Made by a program: the position numbers and the translations under genes. Below, in pieces: positions 1-7,961 of a DNA stretch of 64,000 nucleotides. Numbering within the stretch: position 1 is the stretch's first letter; each line of letters starts with the position of its first letter. Source of the DNA: Wansuia hejianensis (GTDB taxonomy: Bacteria > Bacillota > Clostridia > Lachnospirales > Lachnospiraceae). The notes below the pieces were generated by a model. The model ran no database searches, was not told where the DNA came from, and saw nothing but the letters and a program-made list of their open reading frames with translations. Where the stretch lies: NCBI RefSeq assembly GCF_014337215.1, contig NZ_CP060635.1, positions 3,109,501 to 3,173,500 on the forward strand, written 5' to 3'.

Positions 1-688
1 CAGAAGTGAGATCCTCTCTGCCCTGCGCTCTGAATACGCGGCCGATTACCGAACGGCCGATGAGGAAGAGAAAAAGTCCCTGGAGGAGAAGCTCTCCCCG
101 GCCCTGGAAACGCTGGGGGAGGACCCAAAGGAGACGCTGGTAGGCTGGGTAGGATCATCCGTCACCTATGAGCAGCTGGATGCGGCGATGAAGGAGGGAG
201 ACGGCATTCAAGAAGCTGTGGCCACCCTTGTGGAGGCAGGGAAGGATCCGGAAAGCGTCAAAGAGCATCTCCGGGGAGACTACGCGGAGGATCTTGCCTA
301 CCGCTCCGAGCACATGCCCTCTACCCTAGGGACGGAGCAGGCGAAGGCGCGGAAAGCCCTGGAAGCACTGGGCTATGACCAGGCGGAGGTGATCGTACGG
401 AACTGGACAAACGGTTATGCCACCACAAGCGGAGAGAAGTACGGCCGCCTGTTGGACGCGGTAGAGTCCGGGGACGATTACCAGGGGGCACTGAAAGAAG
501 CCTATACCATGAGCGGGGGTGATACGGGGAATATCTTGGGCGCCCTCACCCGCCAGTTTAAAGAGCGACTGGTAGAGAGCCGGGATGTGACGCTTCTAAA
601 CCGCCTGCTGGCGATCTACATGGCGCTTGGGAAAACGAAGCGGGAAGCCGAGCGCCAGATCGCCCGGTGGTTTACGGCGGAAGGATAA
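1..688 (+). CDS. C-terminal part of a phage protein of unknown function (truncated by window edge)
   Basis: The reading frame is open from base 2 to the stop at 686-688, so the gene starts before the window. The visible 228 residues are charged and helical. They hold three imperfect copies of a motif with a hydrophobic residue, an Ala-Leu or His-Leu pair, a basic residue, and an acidic-Tyr-Ala-acidic stretch (near visible residues 4-17, 90-105 and 179-195). This suggests a helical repeat protein. It sits directly upstream of baseplate genes, so it is probably a prophage structural or late protein. I do not recognise the family. An internal ATG at 188 lies in the same frame but has no reason to be the true start. 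Confidence 0.6.
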   Translation, partial: RSEILSALRSEYAADYRTADEEEKKSLEEKLSPALETLGEDPKETLVGWVGSSVTYEQLDAAMKEGDGIQEAVATLVEAGKDPESVKEHLRGDYAEDLAYRSEHMPSTLGTEQAKARKALEALGYDQAEVIVRNWTNGYATTSGEKYGRLLDAVESGDDYQGALKEAYTMSGGDTGNILGALTRQFKERLVESRDVTLLNRLLAIYMALGKTKREAERQIARWFTAEG

Positions 689-805
689 AGAAAGTAGCAA
701 ACCCGGATCCGGCCGGGACGAAGCCTGTATCAACCGAAAGCGGAACGGGCAAAAGCGGAGCGAACCGGCCAAAATCGGATCCAAAGAATTAAGGAGGAAC
801 AATAC

Positions 806-1390
806 ATGCAGATTGACTATACCCTGGTGATGGATTTCGCCAGGCCAAAGAAGAGCTACAGCATCCTGATCGCCGAGGGGGACCAAAGAAGCCGGGTGCT
901 GAAAGTTGTCCTCATGAACAATGGAAAAGCCATGGATCTGTCCGACGTCCAGACCGCCACCATCAAGGCGGTCAAGCCGGACGAAGCGATTGTTTTTGGG
1001 GACGGGACGATCGAGACGGATGGAACAGGGAATCCAACAAACGTGGTATCCTACGTGCTGCCGGCGGATCTCTCGGACGTGGTGGGAAGGACGTCTGTGA
1101 CCGTCACACTGGTCAGCGAAGCGGCCGAGCGGATCACCACGCCGGAGTTTTATGTGATCGTCGGGAATCAGCTATACAACGAAAATGATTACGTGTCGGA
1201 GTCGGATCTGACGGGCTTCCAGGATCTCTTAAACCGGGCCCTGGCGGCGGTGAAAAAGGCGGAGCAGCTGGCGGTCTCCCTGCCCTGCCCCTACGCGCTC
1301 TCCGTCGTCCTTGGGAACACCACCTATACCTATGACGGGTCGGCGGCGGTGACCGTGGAGCTGACGGACGGGAACAACCTGTCGTATTGA
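806..1390 (+). CDS. Phage baseplate upper protein, BppU N-terminal domain type
   Basis: A 194-residue protein. Its first ~145 residues match the pattern of the BppU family: an opening of the type DYTLVMDFARPKK, then LMNNGKAMDL, a VQTATIKAVKPD strand, and an ERITTPEFYV block ahead of an acidic YNENDYVSESDL segment. A closely similar N-terminus recurs in the protein at 3654-4355, so the two are paralogues. In phages of Gram-positive bacteria such domains anchor receptor-binding proteins in the baseplate. The C-terminal ~45 residues are short and differ from the paralogue. An AAGGAGG ribosome site lies ahead of the ATG. The next gene starts 11 bp after its stop. Confidence 0.75.
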   Translation: MQIDYTLVMDFARPKKSYSILIAEGDQRSRVLKVVLMNNGKAMDLSDVQTATIKAVKPDEAIVFGDGTIETDGTGNPTNVVSYVLPADLSDVVGRTSVTVTLVSEAAERITTPEFYVIVGNQLYNENDYVSESDLTGFQDLLNRALAAVKKAEQLAVSLPCPYALSVVLGNTTYTYDGSAAVTVELTDGNNLSY

Positions 1391-1401
1391 GGAGGAAGGC
1401 C

Positions 1402-3585
1402 ATGGCAGAGTGTAATACAGTGGTATGCAAAACGTATATAAAAAAGGTCGGGGAGGCACTGCGCACGCTGAAGGAAGATCAGGGTCTTACCTATGCGCTT
1501 TCCGTCCTTCCTGCCGCCATCCAGGAGGTATCCCTTCCGACCCAGACCGTCGAAGGGGAGGCAAGCGTCTGGATCTATGAGGGGAAGGAGTACGCCCTGG
1601 TAGAAAAAGAGCAGGTGAAATATGCAGTCACCGTGGAAGAGGGAGCCTTAAAAGAAATCAAGTATCCGGAACGCCTGGAGGTGACTACCCAGCCCTATAG
1701 GAGGCGGTATGTCTTAAAAAAAGGCGAGGAGAGCACGGTACTGGACATCACAGGGCTGACGGCGCACCTGGTGTACGGGGACGGAAGCAAGGAAGCCTAT
1801 CCCCCGGCCATCGATCAGACCCTGAAGCGCACCGATGCTGGCATGGTGGAACTCTGGTTTTATAAAGAGGTCTTGGGACGCAAGTTCTGGGCGATGTTCT
1901 GTGTGGAGCTTTGCGACGAGAACGAAAACGTGGAGCTGGACGGCGCATACCTGTACCAGATCGCGGACGCCATCCGAAAGCGGAACGGCCGGAAGCGCCT
2001 GTACCGGGCCAGCGAATTCGCCCAGGCCCTTTTGGACTTACGGTACGCGAACTATCCCAACCCCTCGGAGGTGCTCCCAACCGACGATCCCTCCTACCTG
2101 GAGGTAACCCATCTGCCAGACCGGGTGTATTACGTCATCAAAAGCCTGGAGCTGTCTGTGGCCATCGACTATACAGGCCTTGTCATCTGTCTGGTGCAGA
2201 AAGAGGGCCGGACGGAAGTGACAGAAGAGTGTACGATCCTTCCACGGGACGGAGATCTTTTGTATCGGACGGATCAGGGGATCCTGGAGTGCCAGGTGGA
2301 GTATCTCGGGGAGACGAAGATCTATCACACCTCTTTTGAGCTTTCCGTACGCGCGGAAGGGGAAGAGACGGTCCCGGTGCGGCCGCTGTACATTTATGTG
2401 GCCGCTTTGCCGGACAACGTATCCTATGAGATCCCGGAGGGGGCGCTGTTTGTGAGTACAGACCACACGGGCGTCCGGATCGAGGCGGTGTATGAGGATG
2501 GGAGCCATGTGGATGTCACGGGTGCTTGTACCATTGCCGGAGGGGATCTGTACCGGAGGGAGGGCACAGGATTTTACAGCCAGGCCTGCCCGGTCTGGTG
2601 GTTTGAGAAAGAAAGCTGTCAGGAGTTTACCACCTCCTTCCAGGTATACGTCTACGACCTCAATGAATCGGAGCACGTGGTCAGCGAGACAATCGCCTGG
2701 AAGGACCCGGATGGGTATACCAGCTATACCTGGTCCTCCAGTGACGGATACACCTACACCACGGGCACGAAAGAAAAACGGATCAAGAAGCTGGTCTTCT
2801 ATAAGGAGCCGGCAGATATCCCCTTACACTTTTCTCCTCCGGAAGTAACGCTCATGGAGAACGGGGTACAGGTGAAGAAATATGCGGTCCGCATCTTCCA
2901 GCTGCTGAGAAATGCAGAGGTACTCTTGATCTACGAAGACAACACTTCGAAGAGCGTTACCCCCCAGTATCTTCTGGGAAATGGCTACGAGCTTTCGTCC
3001 TACCTGACAGAAAAAGACATCGAAGAATTGCCGGAGGGGGTGATTACCCCGGTCACGGCAAAGGTGGTAAGGAACCAGATACGCCTCTATGACAGAAGCA
3101 GCATCCGTCTGATGGCCTGGGAGGAGTACGAAAAGCGGTATCCGTACCGGGTACATGTCCGCAGCGTGATCCGGGAAAATTATATCGAGCAGAACGAATC
3201 GACAGGGAATGTCGATCACACAGAGGTAGCTGAATACTGGTTTGTCTCTTTGAAGGCGATTACAGAAACGATAGAAAGCAAGGACGGAGCAGATGTATAT
3301 ACCCTGGACATGGCAGGGGAAGAGGATCCCTCCTTAAACCGAGACTTTCGGGCAATCAGCACCAGCCTGTTCTGCCAGGAAGGCCGCTGGAGTGAGGGCC
3401 CGTCGGTAAGCTGGAGAAGCTGCCGCGGGATTGCAGCTGGTGGAACAGACTTTACCACCTGGTTTTCCAGGAGATCCTATCGGATCATCACAGCCTCCGG
3501 CGGGGAAGTCATTGGATCCGGGACGGAAGATTATAGCATCCTCTATAACAACCTACCGGATTCCCCCTATTACAAGGTGACGTAA
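1402..3585 (+). CDS. Large phage tail/baseplate protein with repeated Ig-like domains
   Basis: A 727-residue protein. The ATG at 1402 is chosen because TGAGGAGG lies just ahead of it; a TTG at 1387 is in frame but overlaps that site. At least three segments repeat one pattern, a strand ending in Tyr, then a D.TGL or DHTGV turn, then a V..Y.DGS hairpin (about residues 95-135, 230-275 and 330-385). This fits the group 3 bacterial Ig-like fold. The rest is rich in Tyr and acidic residues. Lying between two BppU-type genes, it is most likely a tail fibre or baseplate accessory protein. The C-terminal ~250 residues resemble nothing I recognise. Confidence 0.6.
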   Translation: MAECNTVVCKTYIKKVGEALRTLKEDQGLTYALSVLPAAIQEVSLPTQTVEGEASVWIYEGKEYALVEKEQVKYAVTVEEGALKEIKYPERLEVTTQPYRRRYVLKKGEESTVLDITGLTAHLVYGDGSKEAYPPAIDQTLKRTDAGMVELWFYKEVLGRKFWAMFCVELCDENENVELDGAYLYQIADAIRKRNGRKRLYRASEFAQALLDLRYANYPNPSEVLPTDDPSYLEVTHLPDRVYYVIKSLELSVAIDYTGLVICLVQKEGRTEVTEECTILPRDGDLLYRTDQGILECQVEYLGETKIYHTSFELSVRAEGEETVPVRPLYIYVAALPDNVSYEIPEGALFVSTDHTGVRIEAVYEDGSHVDVTGACTIAGGDLYRREGTGFYSQACPVWWFEKESCQEFTTSFQVYVYDLNESEHVVSETIAWKDPDGYTSYTWSSSDGYTYTTGTKEKRIKKLVFYKEPADIPLHFSPPEVTLMENGVQVKKYAVRIFQLLRNAEVLLIYEDNTSKSVTPQYLLGNGYELSSYLTEKDIEELPEGVITPVTAKVVRNQIRLYDRSSIRLMAWEEYEKRYPYRVHVRSVIRENYIEQNESTGNVDHTEVAEYWFVSLKAITETIESKDGADVYTLDMAGEEDPSLNRDFRAISTSLFCQEGRWSEGPSVSWRSCRGIAAGGTDFTTWFSRRSYRIITASGGEVIGSGTEDYSILYNNLPDSPYYKVT

Positions 3586-3653
3586 GGGGTAAGGTATGAA
3601 TTTGAAAAAAAACCGTGTACAATAAGGGAAAACCAGTCAGGAGGGAATAAGGA

Positions 3654-4355
3654 ATGGAGATACCCTATACATTGATCATAGACCTGGCCAGGCCTTTAAA
3701 AAGTAATACCATCCTGATCAGTGAAGGGGATGCCCGGTCGAGACGCTTATACATCGTCCTGATGAACAACGGGAAAAAGCTGGATATGAAGGATGTGCAG
3801 ACCGTGACCATCAAAGGGGTAAAGGCGGACGATACGATCCTCTTTGGGGACTGCACGATCGTGACAGACGCAGAAGGCCAGCCCACAAACACAGTGACCT
3901 ATGTCCTGCCGTCCGCCCTTGCGGATCTGCCGGGGCGCACCACCTATACCCTGACGCTGAACAGTGAGACGGCAGAGCTCATCACCACCCCGGAGTTTTA
4001 CACCCAGACCAACCGGCAGCTCTATGACGAGGATGATTACCTGTCGGAATCAGATCTGTCGGGCTTCCGGGACTATATGAACCGGTCGTTGGCGGCGGCG
4101 ACGGCAGCGGAACACGCAAAGGCGCAGGCACAGACCAGCGAGACGGCAGCCGGCGTATCCGCGTCTCATGCACAGGCCAGCGAAACGGCAGCGAAGCAGT
4201 ATGAGGAGCTGATCGAAGAGCAGATCAGGAACCATATAAAGGGTCCGGTAGGTCCGCAAGGCGAAAAGGGAGAGACCGGTCCGGCAGGAGCGGACGGGAA
4301 AACCCCCGCATTTTCTATTAATAGTGCGGGACATCTGATCGCAACCTTCGAATAA
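3654..4355 (+). CDS. Phage baseplate upper protein (BppU type) with coiled coil and short collagen-like tail
   Basis: A 233-residue protein in three parts. Residues 1-135 are a BppU-type domain closely related to the one at 806-1390, sharing LMNNGK, VQTVTIKG and ELITTPEFY blocks. Residues ~140-190 are an Ala/Glu-rich helix likely to form a coiled coil. Residues ~198-215 are Gly-X-Y triplets of the type GPVGPQGEKGETGPAG. This is the common build of a trimeric receptor-binding protein: anchor, stalk, collagen-like linker. A GGAGGG ribosome site precedes the start. Only about 19 bp separate it from the next collagen-like gene, so the two are probably co-expressed. Confidence 0.75.
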   Translation: MEIPYTLIIDLARPLKSNTILISEGDARSRRLYIVLMNNGKKLDMKDVQTVTIKGVKADDTILFGDCTIVTDAEGQPTNTVTYVLPSALADLPGRTTYTLTLNSETAELITTPEFYTQTNRQLYDEDDYLSESDLSGFRDYMNRSLAAATAAEHAKAQAQTSETAAGVSASHAQASETAAKQYEELIEEQIRNHIKGPVGPQGEKGETGPAGADGKTPAFSINSAGHLIATFE

Positions 4356-4373
4356 TTTAAGGAGGAAAAATAG

Positions 4374-5024
4374 ATGGCAACAATTACGATTGACTTAGGC
4401 AAGGTAACGGGAAAATCCGCCTATGAGACAGCGGTAGAAAAGGGCTATACCGGCACAGAAGAGGAGTGGCTGGCATCCCTGGTGGGACCGAAGGGCGAAG
4501 CAGGAGAGAGAGGGCCAAAAGGAGCGAAAGGGGATCCGGGAGAGACGGGGCCAAAAGGAGCGAAAGGGGATCCGGGAGAGACGGGGCCACAAGGAGCAAA
4601 AGGAGATCCGGGAGAAAAAGGGGAAGCCGGAGCAGAAGGACTGAGCATTTTTAAAAGCAGCAGAAACACAAGCACTCTTGCAACCAGCATTCCTTTGTCG
4701 ACGATTACCATTCCGGAAGGTAGGAGCTTGAAGGCAGGAGATCTTCTATTGGCAAACGATACGTACTCCTATCTGTACCGCGTAATTGCAGTAACTTCCG
4801 ACGCAGCAAGTGTTACCTATCTGTGCAGATTAAGAGGGGAAGACGGAGCCATGGGGATCGTGGACTACCAAACGGCGATGAATTTAGCGCACCCGGTAGG
4901 AGAAGTCATAATGTTTCTAGATGATACGGATCCGAATAACTTGTATCGCCAGTTTGGGCAGGTATGGGAAAACACGGGAGCTACACAGGACGGACTGGCA
5001 ATGAGATGGGTGCGGACATCTTAA
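4374..5024 (+). CDS. Phage tail fibre-like protein with collagen-like repeat
   Basis: A 216-residue protein. A short N-terminal segment of the form found ahead of collagen-like regions in phage fibres (YETAVEKGYTGTEEEWLASL) leads into about 17 Gly-X-Y triplets at residues ~39-89. A globular C-terminal part with no recognised fold follows. The collagen stretch is encoded by near-identical 36-bp DNA repeats. Gly-X-Y segments in phage fibres make trimeric stalks. The gene has an AAGGAGG ribosome site and is followed after 10 bp by the holin gene. Confidence 0.65.
   Translation: MATITIDLGKVTGKSAYETAVEKGYTGTEEEWLASLVGPKGEAGERGPKGAKGDPGETGPKGAKGDPGETGPQGAKGDPGEKGEAGAEGLSIFKSSRNTSTLATSIPLSTITIPEGRSLKAGDLLLANDTYSYLYRVIAVTSDAASVTYLCRLRGEDGAMGIVDYQTAMNLAHPVGEVIMFLDDTDPNNLYRQFGQVWENTGATQDGLAMRWVRTS
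4512..4619. repeat. Tandem 36-bp repeat encoding collagen-like triplets
   Basis: Three head-to-tail units of 36 bp (4512-4547, 4548-4583, 4584-4619). The first two are identical and the third has several changes. Each unit encodes four Gly-X-Y triplets. The period is a multiple of three, so gain or loss of units would keep the frame and change stalk length. Confidence 0.85.
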
Positions 5025-5034
5025 GGAGGAAAAT

Positions 5035-5517
5035 ATGGAAAAGACAAATGTAATCAAAGCGGGAATTACGGCGATCCTATCTTTCTTGACCAGTCTGTGC
5101 GGGGCATTGGCGGTGCCCATCCTGCTGATGGTGCTGTGTAACATCATTGATTATGCAACAGGATTGATGGCCTCCTCTTACCGGAAGGAACGGATTAATT
5201 CATACAAATCGATCCGGGGAGTGATCAAGAAGGTATGCATGTGGCTGTTAGTGGTGGTCGGCGCCATCGTGGATCAGCTGATTTTGTATGCAGGAGAAGT
5301 ACTGGGATACAAACTGCCTTTTACGTTTTTGGTATCCTGTGTGGTAGCGATTTGGATTGTCTGCAGTGAGCTGATTAGCATACTGGAGAACATCGTAGAT
5401 ATGGGGGTGGCAATCCCCGGGTTTTTGAAACCGATCGTACAAAAAATAAGAAACGCCGCGGAGGAAACGGCCGGTATAGAGGAAGAGAAGAGTAGTAACC
5501 GCGGCGGAGAAGAGTAA
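5035..5517 (+). CDS. Phage holin, phi-LC3/Cp-1-like holin family
   Basis: A 160-residue membrane protein with about three to four hydrophobic segments (roughly residues 10-38, 62-85 and 95-118), a conserved-looking N.IDYATGL..S..RKE..NS.K...G..KK block between the first and second, and a charged hydrophilic tail. This is the pattern of the toxin-secretion/lysis holin family found in clostridial prophages. It lies directly ahead of the endolysin gene, the usual order of a lysis cassette. Holins open the cell membrane so the endolysin can reach the cell wall. AAGGAGG precedes the ATG. Confidence 0.8.
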   Translation: MEKTNVIKAGITAILSFLTSLCGALAVPILLMVLCNIIDYATGLMASSYRKERINSYKSIRGVIKKVCMWLLVVVGAIVDQLILYAGEVLGYKLPFTFLVSCVVAIWIVCSELISILENIVDMGVAIPGFLKPIVQKIRNAAEETAGIEEEKSSNRGGEE

Positions 5518-5530
5518 AGGAGTAAGAATC

Positions 5531-6526
5531 ATGTCATGTGAGAATTACAAGCAGTATGACAACCGATGGGCCAGCAAGCGTTATGCTGGTGACACCATGG
5601 CCGGATCTGGCTGCGGGCCGACCGCGGTGGCCAATATCGTCCAACAGATGCCCACGGAGGTTGCAAAATACATAGAATCGAAGGGCGGCACAGTCTCCGG
5701 GCACGGGACGATCTGGTCCTATATAGACGTGGCCCTGGATCACTTTGGATATAATGGGAGGCAGCTAAACGGAACAAGCCTGTATGGCGTACAGGGAAGC
5801 GCTGCGGAGACAACCTGGAAGAACGCCATGTGGGCAGGAAACCACTACGGGATCCTGCTCATGGGACCGGGCGTATTTACGAAAGGCGGACATTATATCA
5901 CGATTACCGAGTATGACGGCAACCGATGTTACGTACATGACCCGGCATCAGCCGCAAGGGACGGCTGGCACCCGTGGAGCGATTTTGAGGGGCGTGTGAA
6001 GGTATTTTACCTGGCAGATCGGGCAGATCGGAAGGATTCTGCAGGCAGCGGCGCGGAAGAGACGTCTGTGAACACCTACAGCTTCGGGCTGGAACAGATT
6101 GATCTGGGAAGTGTTGGGATCTATGTCCTGCTGGCGCAGGAGATCCTGCTGCCGCGGGGATTCTACAAAGGGACACTGGATCGCAGCTTTGGCCCGCTGA
6201 TGGAAGCGGCTGTCAGGGCATACCAGAAGAGCCGCGGCTTCCTGGCCGTAGACGGAAGTTTGGGAGCTGCTACCTGGGCGGATCTCCTGGCGCTGCCAAA
6301 AAGAAACGGCCTCTATGTGCTGAAACAGGTAAAAACCGGAGATCAGGGAGTGGAAGTCCTGCTCCTGCAGGAGATCCTGAAAGCAAGGGGCTATTATAAA
6401 GGCGGCCTGGACTGGAGCTTTGGACCGCAGACAGAGAAAGCAGCCAGAAAGTATCAGGCGGACCGCGGTCTGAAAGTAGACGGCGTGGCAGGGCCGGAAA
6501 CCTGGAAAGACTTGATCGCGCTGTAA
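5531..6526 (+). CDS. Phage endolysin: C39-like cysteine peptidase with two peptidoglycan-binding domains
   Basis: A 331-residue protein. The N-terminal ~160 residues form a C39-like papain-fold peptidase: Cys28 in SGCGPTA, His121 in KGGHYITI and Asp in the following VHDP are the expected catalytic residues. Two copies of a PG_binding_1-type domain follow (about residues 188-255 and 262-330), each with a VLLLQEIL-type helix, a G.Y.G.LD.SFGP turn, and a VDG..G..TW end. It probably cuts peptide bonds in the host wall during lysis. There is no signal peptide, consistent with holin-dependent release. Confidence 0.85.
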   Translation: MSCENYKQYDNRWASKRYAGDTMAGSGCGPTAVANIVQQMPTEVAKYIESKGGTVSGHGTIWSYIDVALDHFGYNGRQLNGTSLYGVQGSAAETTWKNAMWAGNHYGILLMGPGVFTKGGHYITITEYDGNRCYVHDPASAARDGWHPWSDFEGRVKVFYLADRADRKDSAGSGAEETSVNTYSFGLEQIDLGSVGIYVLLAQEILLPRGFYKGTLDRSFGPLMEAAVRAYQKSRGFLAVDGSLGAATWADLLALPKRNGLYVLKQVKTGDQGVEVLLLQEILKARGYYKGGLDWSFGPQTEKAARKYQADRGLKVDGVAGPETWKDLIAL

Positions 6527-6531
6527 GTAGC

Positions 6532-6559
6532 ATCTCCCGGAGCTTCGGCTCCGGGGGAT
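6532..6559 (+). terminator. GC-rich hairpin after the endolysin gene
   Basis: A stem with arms CCCGGAGC and GCTCCGGG around a TTCG tetraloop, extended by a few pairs on each side, begins a few bases after the endolysin stop. There is no T-run, so it may end transcription weakly or protect the 3' end. The next gene downstream is on the opposite strand. Confidence 0.55.
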
Positions 6560-6563
6560 TCAA

Positions 6564-6890
6564 TTAGTTATCCTCATTTAGATATCCTGCAAGTATTTCT
6601 ATTAGTTCTCCTACAGTCGGAGGTTCATAGAACTTTCCACTGCTGATTTTTTCGATAAATTCTTTCCCGCCATTTTGCCAGGCGTAGTCACGGGCAGTTC
6701 GAATATTTCGCTCGATGTCTTGATAGGTGAGCTGATACTGGTCTGCTACAGGCTGGTAAATCTGTTTGATTAATGAACATAATCGTGATTCATCTTCGGC
6801 AGCTAATTCTACGCATAGAAGCAGGTAATGATAACCTTGATAACGCTTTGAAAATTTTGCCTGTTGCAAAAGCTTATCTGTTCTTTTCAT
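6564..6890 (-). CDS. Stand-alone Spo0A C-terminal-type DNA-binding protein
   Basis: A 108-residue protein that lines up with the DNA-binding domain of the sporulation regulator Spo0A. It has YQGYHYLLLCVELA, then SLIKQIYQPVADQY, a recognition-helix segment of the form DIERNIRTARDYAWQNGG, and a final PPTVGELIEILAGYL. In Spo0A the matching parts are KGYLYL, YPDIAKK, RVERAIRHAIEVAW and PTNSEFI. There is no receiver domain, so it cannot be controlled by phosphorelay in the usual way. It could bind 0A-box-like DNA or antagonise Spo0A. AAGGAGGG precedes the start. Whether it belongs to the prophage or the host is unclear. Confidence 0.75.
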   Translation of the reverse strand: MKRTDKLLQQAKFSKRYQGYHYLLLCVELAAEDESRLCSLIKQIYQPVADQYQLTYQDIERNIRTARDYAWQNGGKEFIEKISSGKFYEPPTVGELIEILAGYLNEDN

Positions 6891-7029
6891 TTTACAATTC
6901 CCTCCTTACATTTTTATAAAGAGATTGTAAAATATTTCCATGTTAAATTGTATATAATTACATTATTCGTTATAATACGACAAGGTTTTATCTCATTCGC
7001 CATTGAGAAACGGGTCGCATAATAAGGCA

Positions 7030-7069
7030 CCCCTGGCTCTACTTTCTTAGTGGGCCAGGGGAATTTTTT
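7030..7069 (+). terminator. Hairpin with T-run between the hic genes and the Spo0A-C-like gene
   Basis: CCCCTGGC pairs with GCCAGGGG around a ~15-nt loop, followed on the + strand by AATTTTTT. On the - strand no T-run follows the hairpin, although hicB is read in that direction and ends inside this site. It is therefore a good + strand terminator shape but a doubtful one for hicB. Confidence 0.55.
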
Positions 7070-7466
7070 AATGATTCTGCATTTTTTGAATTAAAGCTTC
7101 CTGCAATACCTGGGAGAAATTTAACCCGGCAGCAGTAGCGGCTTCATTTAGCCATTCTGGAATAGTAAGGGTTTTTTTTACTGCTTTATTATTATACATT
7201 TTTCGATAAATCATAGTGTCACAGGCGATGTAATTTACAAATTCACCGGGTTTTAGTGCAATAGTTTCATGATTAGATGGAGCAGGTATTGATTTATTGT
7301 CTTTTTCATATCCATATAATATAAGTGCCAGTGCGTCTTCGGCCATTTCAATACCATCTTCTAAACTATCCCCACAGGTATAGCAACCATCTAAGTCAGG
7401 AAAAAGAATAGAATAATTTCCGTTTTCTTCAGGTGTAAAGACTGCTGGGTATACATATTTTGCCAT
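7068..7466 (-). CDS. hicB: HicB-family antitoxin
   Basis: A 132-residue protein. The N-terminal half is a HicB-type degenerate RNase H-like domain (YPAVFTPEENGNYSILFPDL, then GC.TCGDSLEDGIEMAEDAL). The C-terminal ~45 residues look like a ribbon-helix-helix or Arc-type DNA-binding segment (VKKTLTIPEWLNEAATAAGL). It should bind and neutralise the HicA product and repress the shared promoter. It lies 44 bp downstream of hicA with its own AAGGAG site. Confidence 0.85.
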   Translation of the reverse strand: MAKYVYPAVFTPEENGNYSILFPDLDGCYTCGDSLEDGIEMAEDALALILYGYEKDNKSIPAPSNHETIALKPGEFVNYIACDTMIYRKMYNNKAVKKTLTIPEWLNEAATAAGLNFSQVLQEALIQKMQNH

Positions 7467-7510
7467 AATGTTAGTCTCCTTTTCATGTTTATTTATATGG
7501 ATGGAGGGGC

Positions 7511-7696
7511 TTATTTTCTAAGCCCCGCATCGGTAAGTATGTTATTAAGTGTTCCAATTGGTACTTCGGCTTTGTGCCTGGGAACCGGGAATTGTCTCTT
7601 TGTAATCTCGCTGTACCATATATCATGTCGACTCCCGTTTCGTATTATGTAGCATTTGTTCTTTTTAAGAAGCTTTATTAATTCTTGAGTCTTCAT
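7511..7696 (-). CDS. hicA: HicA-family mRNA interferase toxin
   Basis: A 61-residue double-stranded RNA-binding-like protein with the family hallmarks: a start of the form ELIKLLKKNKCYIIRNGSRH, with the conserved catalytic His in GSRHDIW, and PRH..EVPIGTLNNILTDAGL at the end. HicA toxins cut mRNA and tmRNA. It precedes hicB, the usual toxin-first order for this family. GGGGAG precedes the start. Confidence 0.85.
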   Translation of the reverse strand: MKTQELIKLLKKNKCYIIRNGSRHDIWYSEITKRQFPVPRHKAEVPIGTLNNILTDAGLRK

Positions 7697-7719
7697 GTGT
7701 CTCCCCTTTCTATGATATT

Positions 7720-7770
7720 ATTATAACACGTATAAATACGTGTGTCAATAACGATATGTATAAATACGTG
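7720..7770 (-). promoter_or_regulatory. hicAB promoter with palindromic operator inside the spacer
   Basis: Read on the - strand: a perfect -35 TTGACA (7743-7748) and perfect -10 TATAAT (7720-7725) with 17 bp between. The spacer is largely the inverted repeat CACGTA-N4-TACGTG (7727-7742). A second, imperfect copy sharing GTATAAATACGTG lies at 7755-7770, just upstream of the -35. A related CATAAATACGTT occurs near 7889-7900. The position predicts direct promoter occlusion by HicB or HicAB. Confidence 0.8.
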
Positions 7771-7961
7771 CAGAGACAACTCAGGGAAATTTTTTATTGC
7801 TTTCAGCTGACATATATAATAGGAAATAAGACAGAATAAATGTGAACGGTTAGTCACACGTTTGTCACAAAAAAGCCCGGAAACCCGCATAAATACGTTG
7901 TTATACATAAAATGCTATTAAATTCCATATACTGAACCAAATCCCTGGGGTCGTTTAGTAT

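Noticed and set aside
1134..1466. Frames antisense to the phage structural genes (also 1748-2080 and 2038-2676).
   Set aside because: Shadows of long coding frames with no ribosome sites or recognised domains.
3602..3623. TTGAAA and TACAAT ahead of the second BppU-type gene as an internal promoter.
   Set aside because: The spacer is only 10 bp.
4512..4619. Regularly spaced 36-bp repeats that could look like a CRISPR array.
   Set aside because: The units are directly adjacent with no spacers, are in frame, and encode Gly-X-Y triplets.
7901..7933. Possible sigma-E promoter (CATATACT as -10) ahead of spoIID.
   Set aside because: The -35 match is poor and the spacer of 18 bp is too long; biologically expected but not supported by this sequence.
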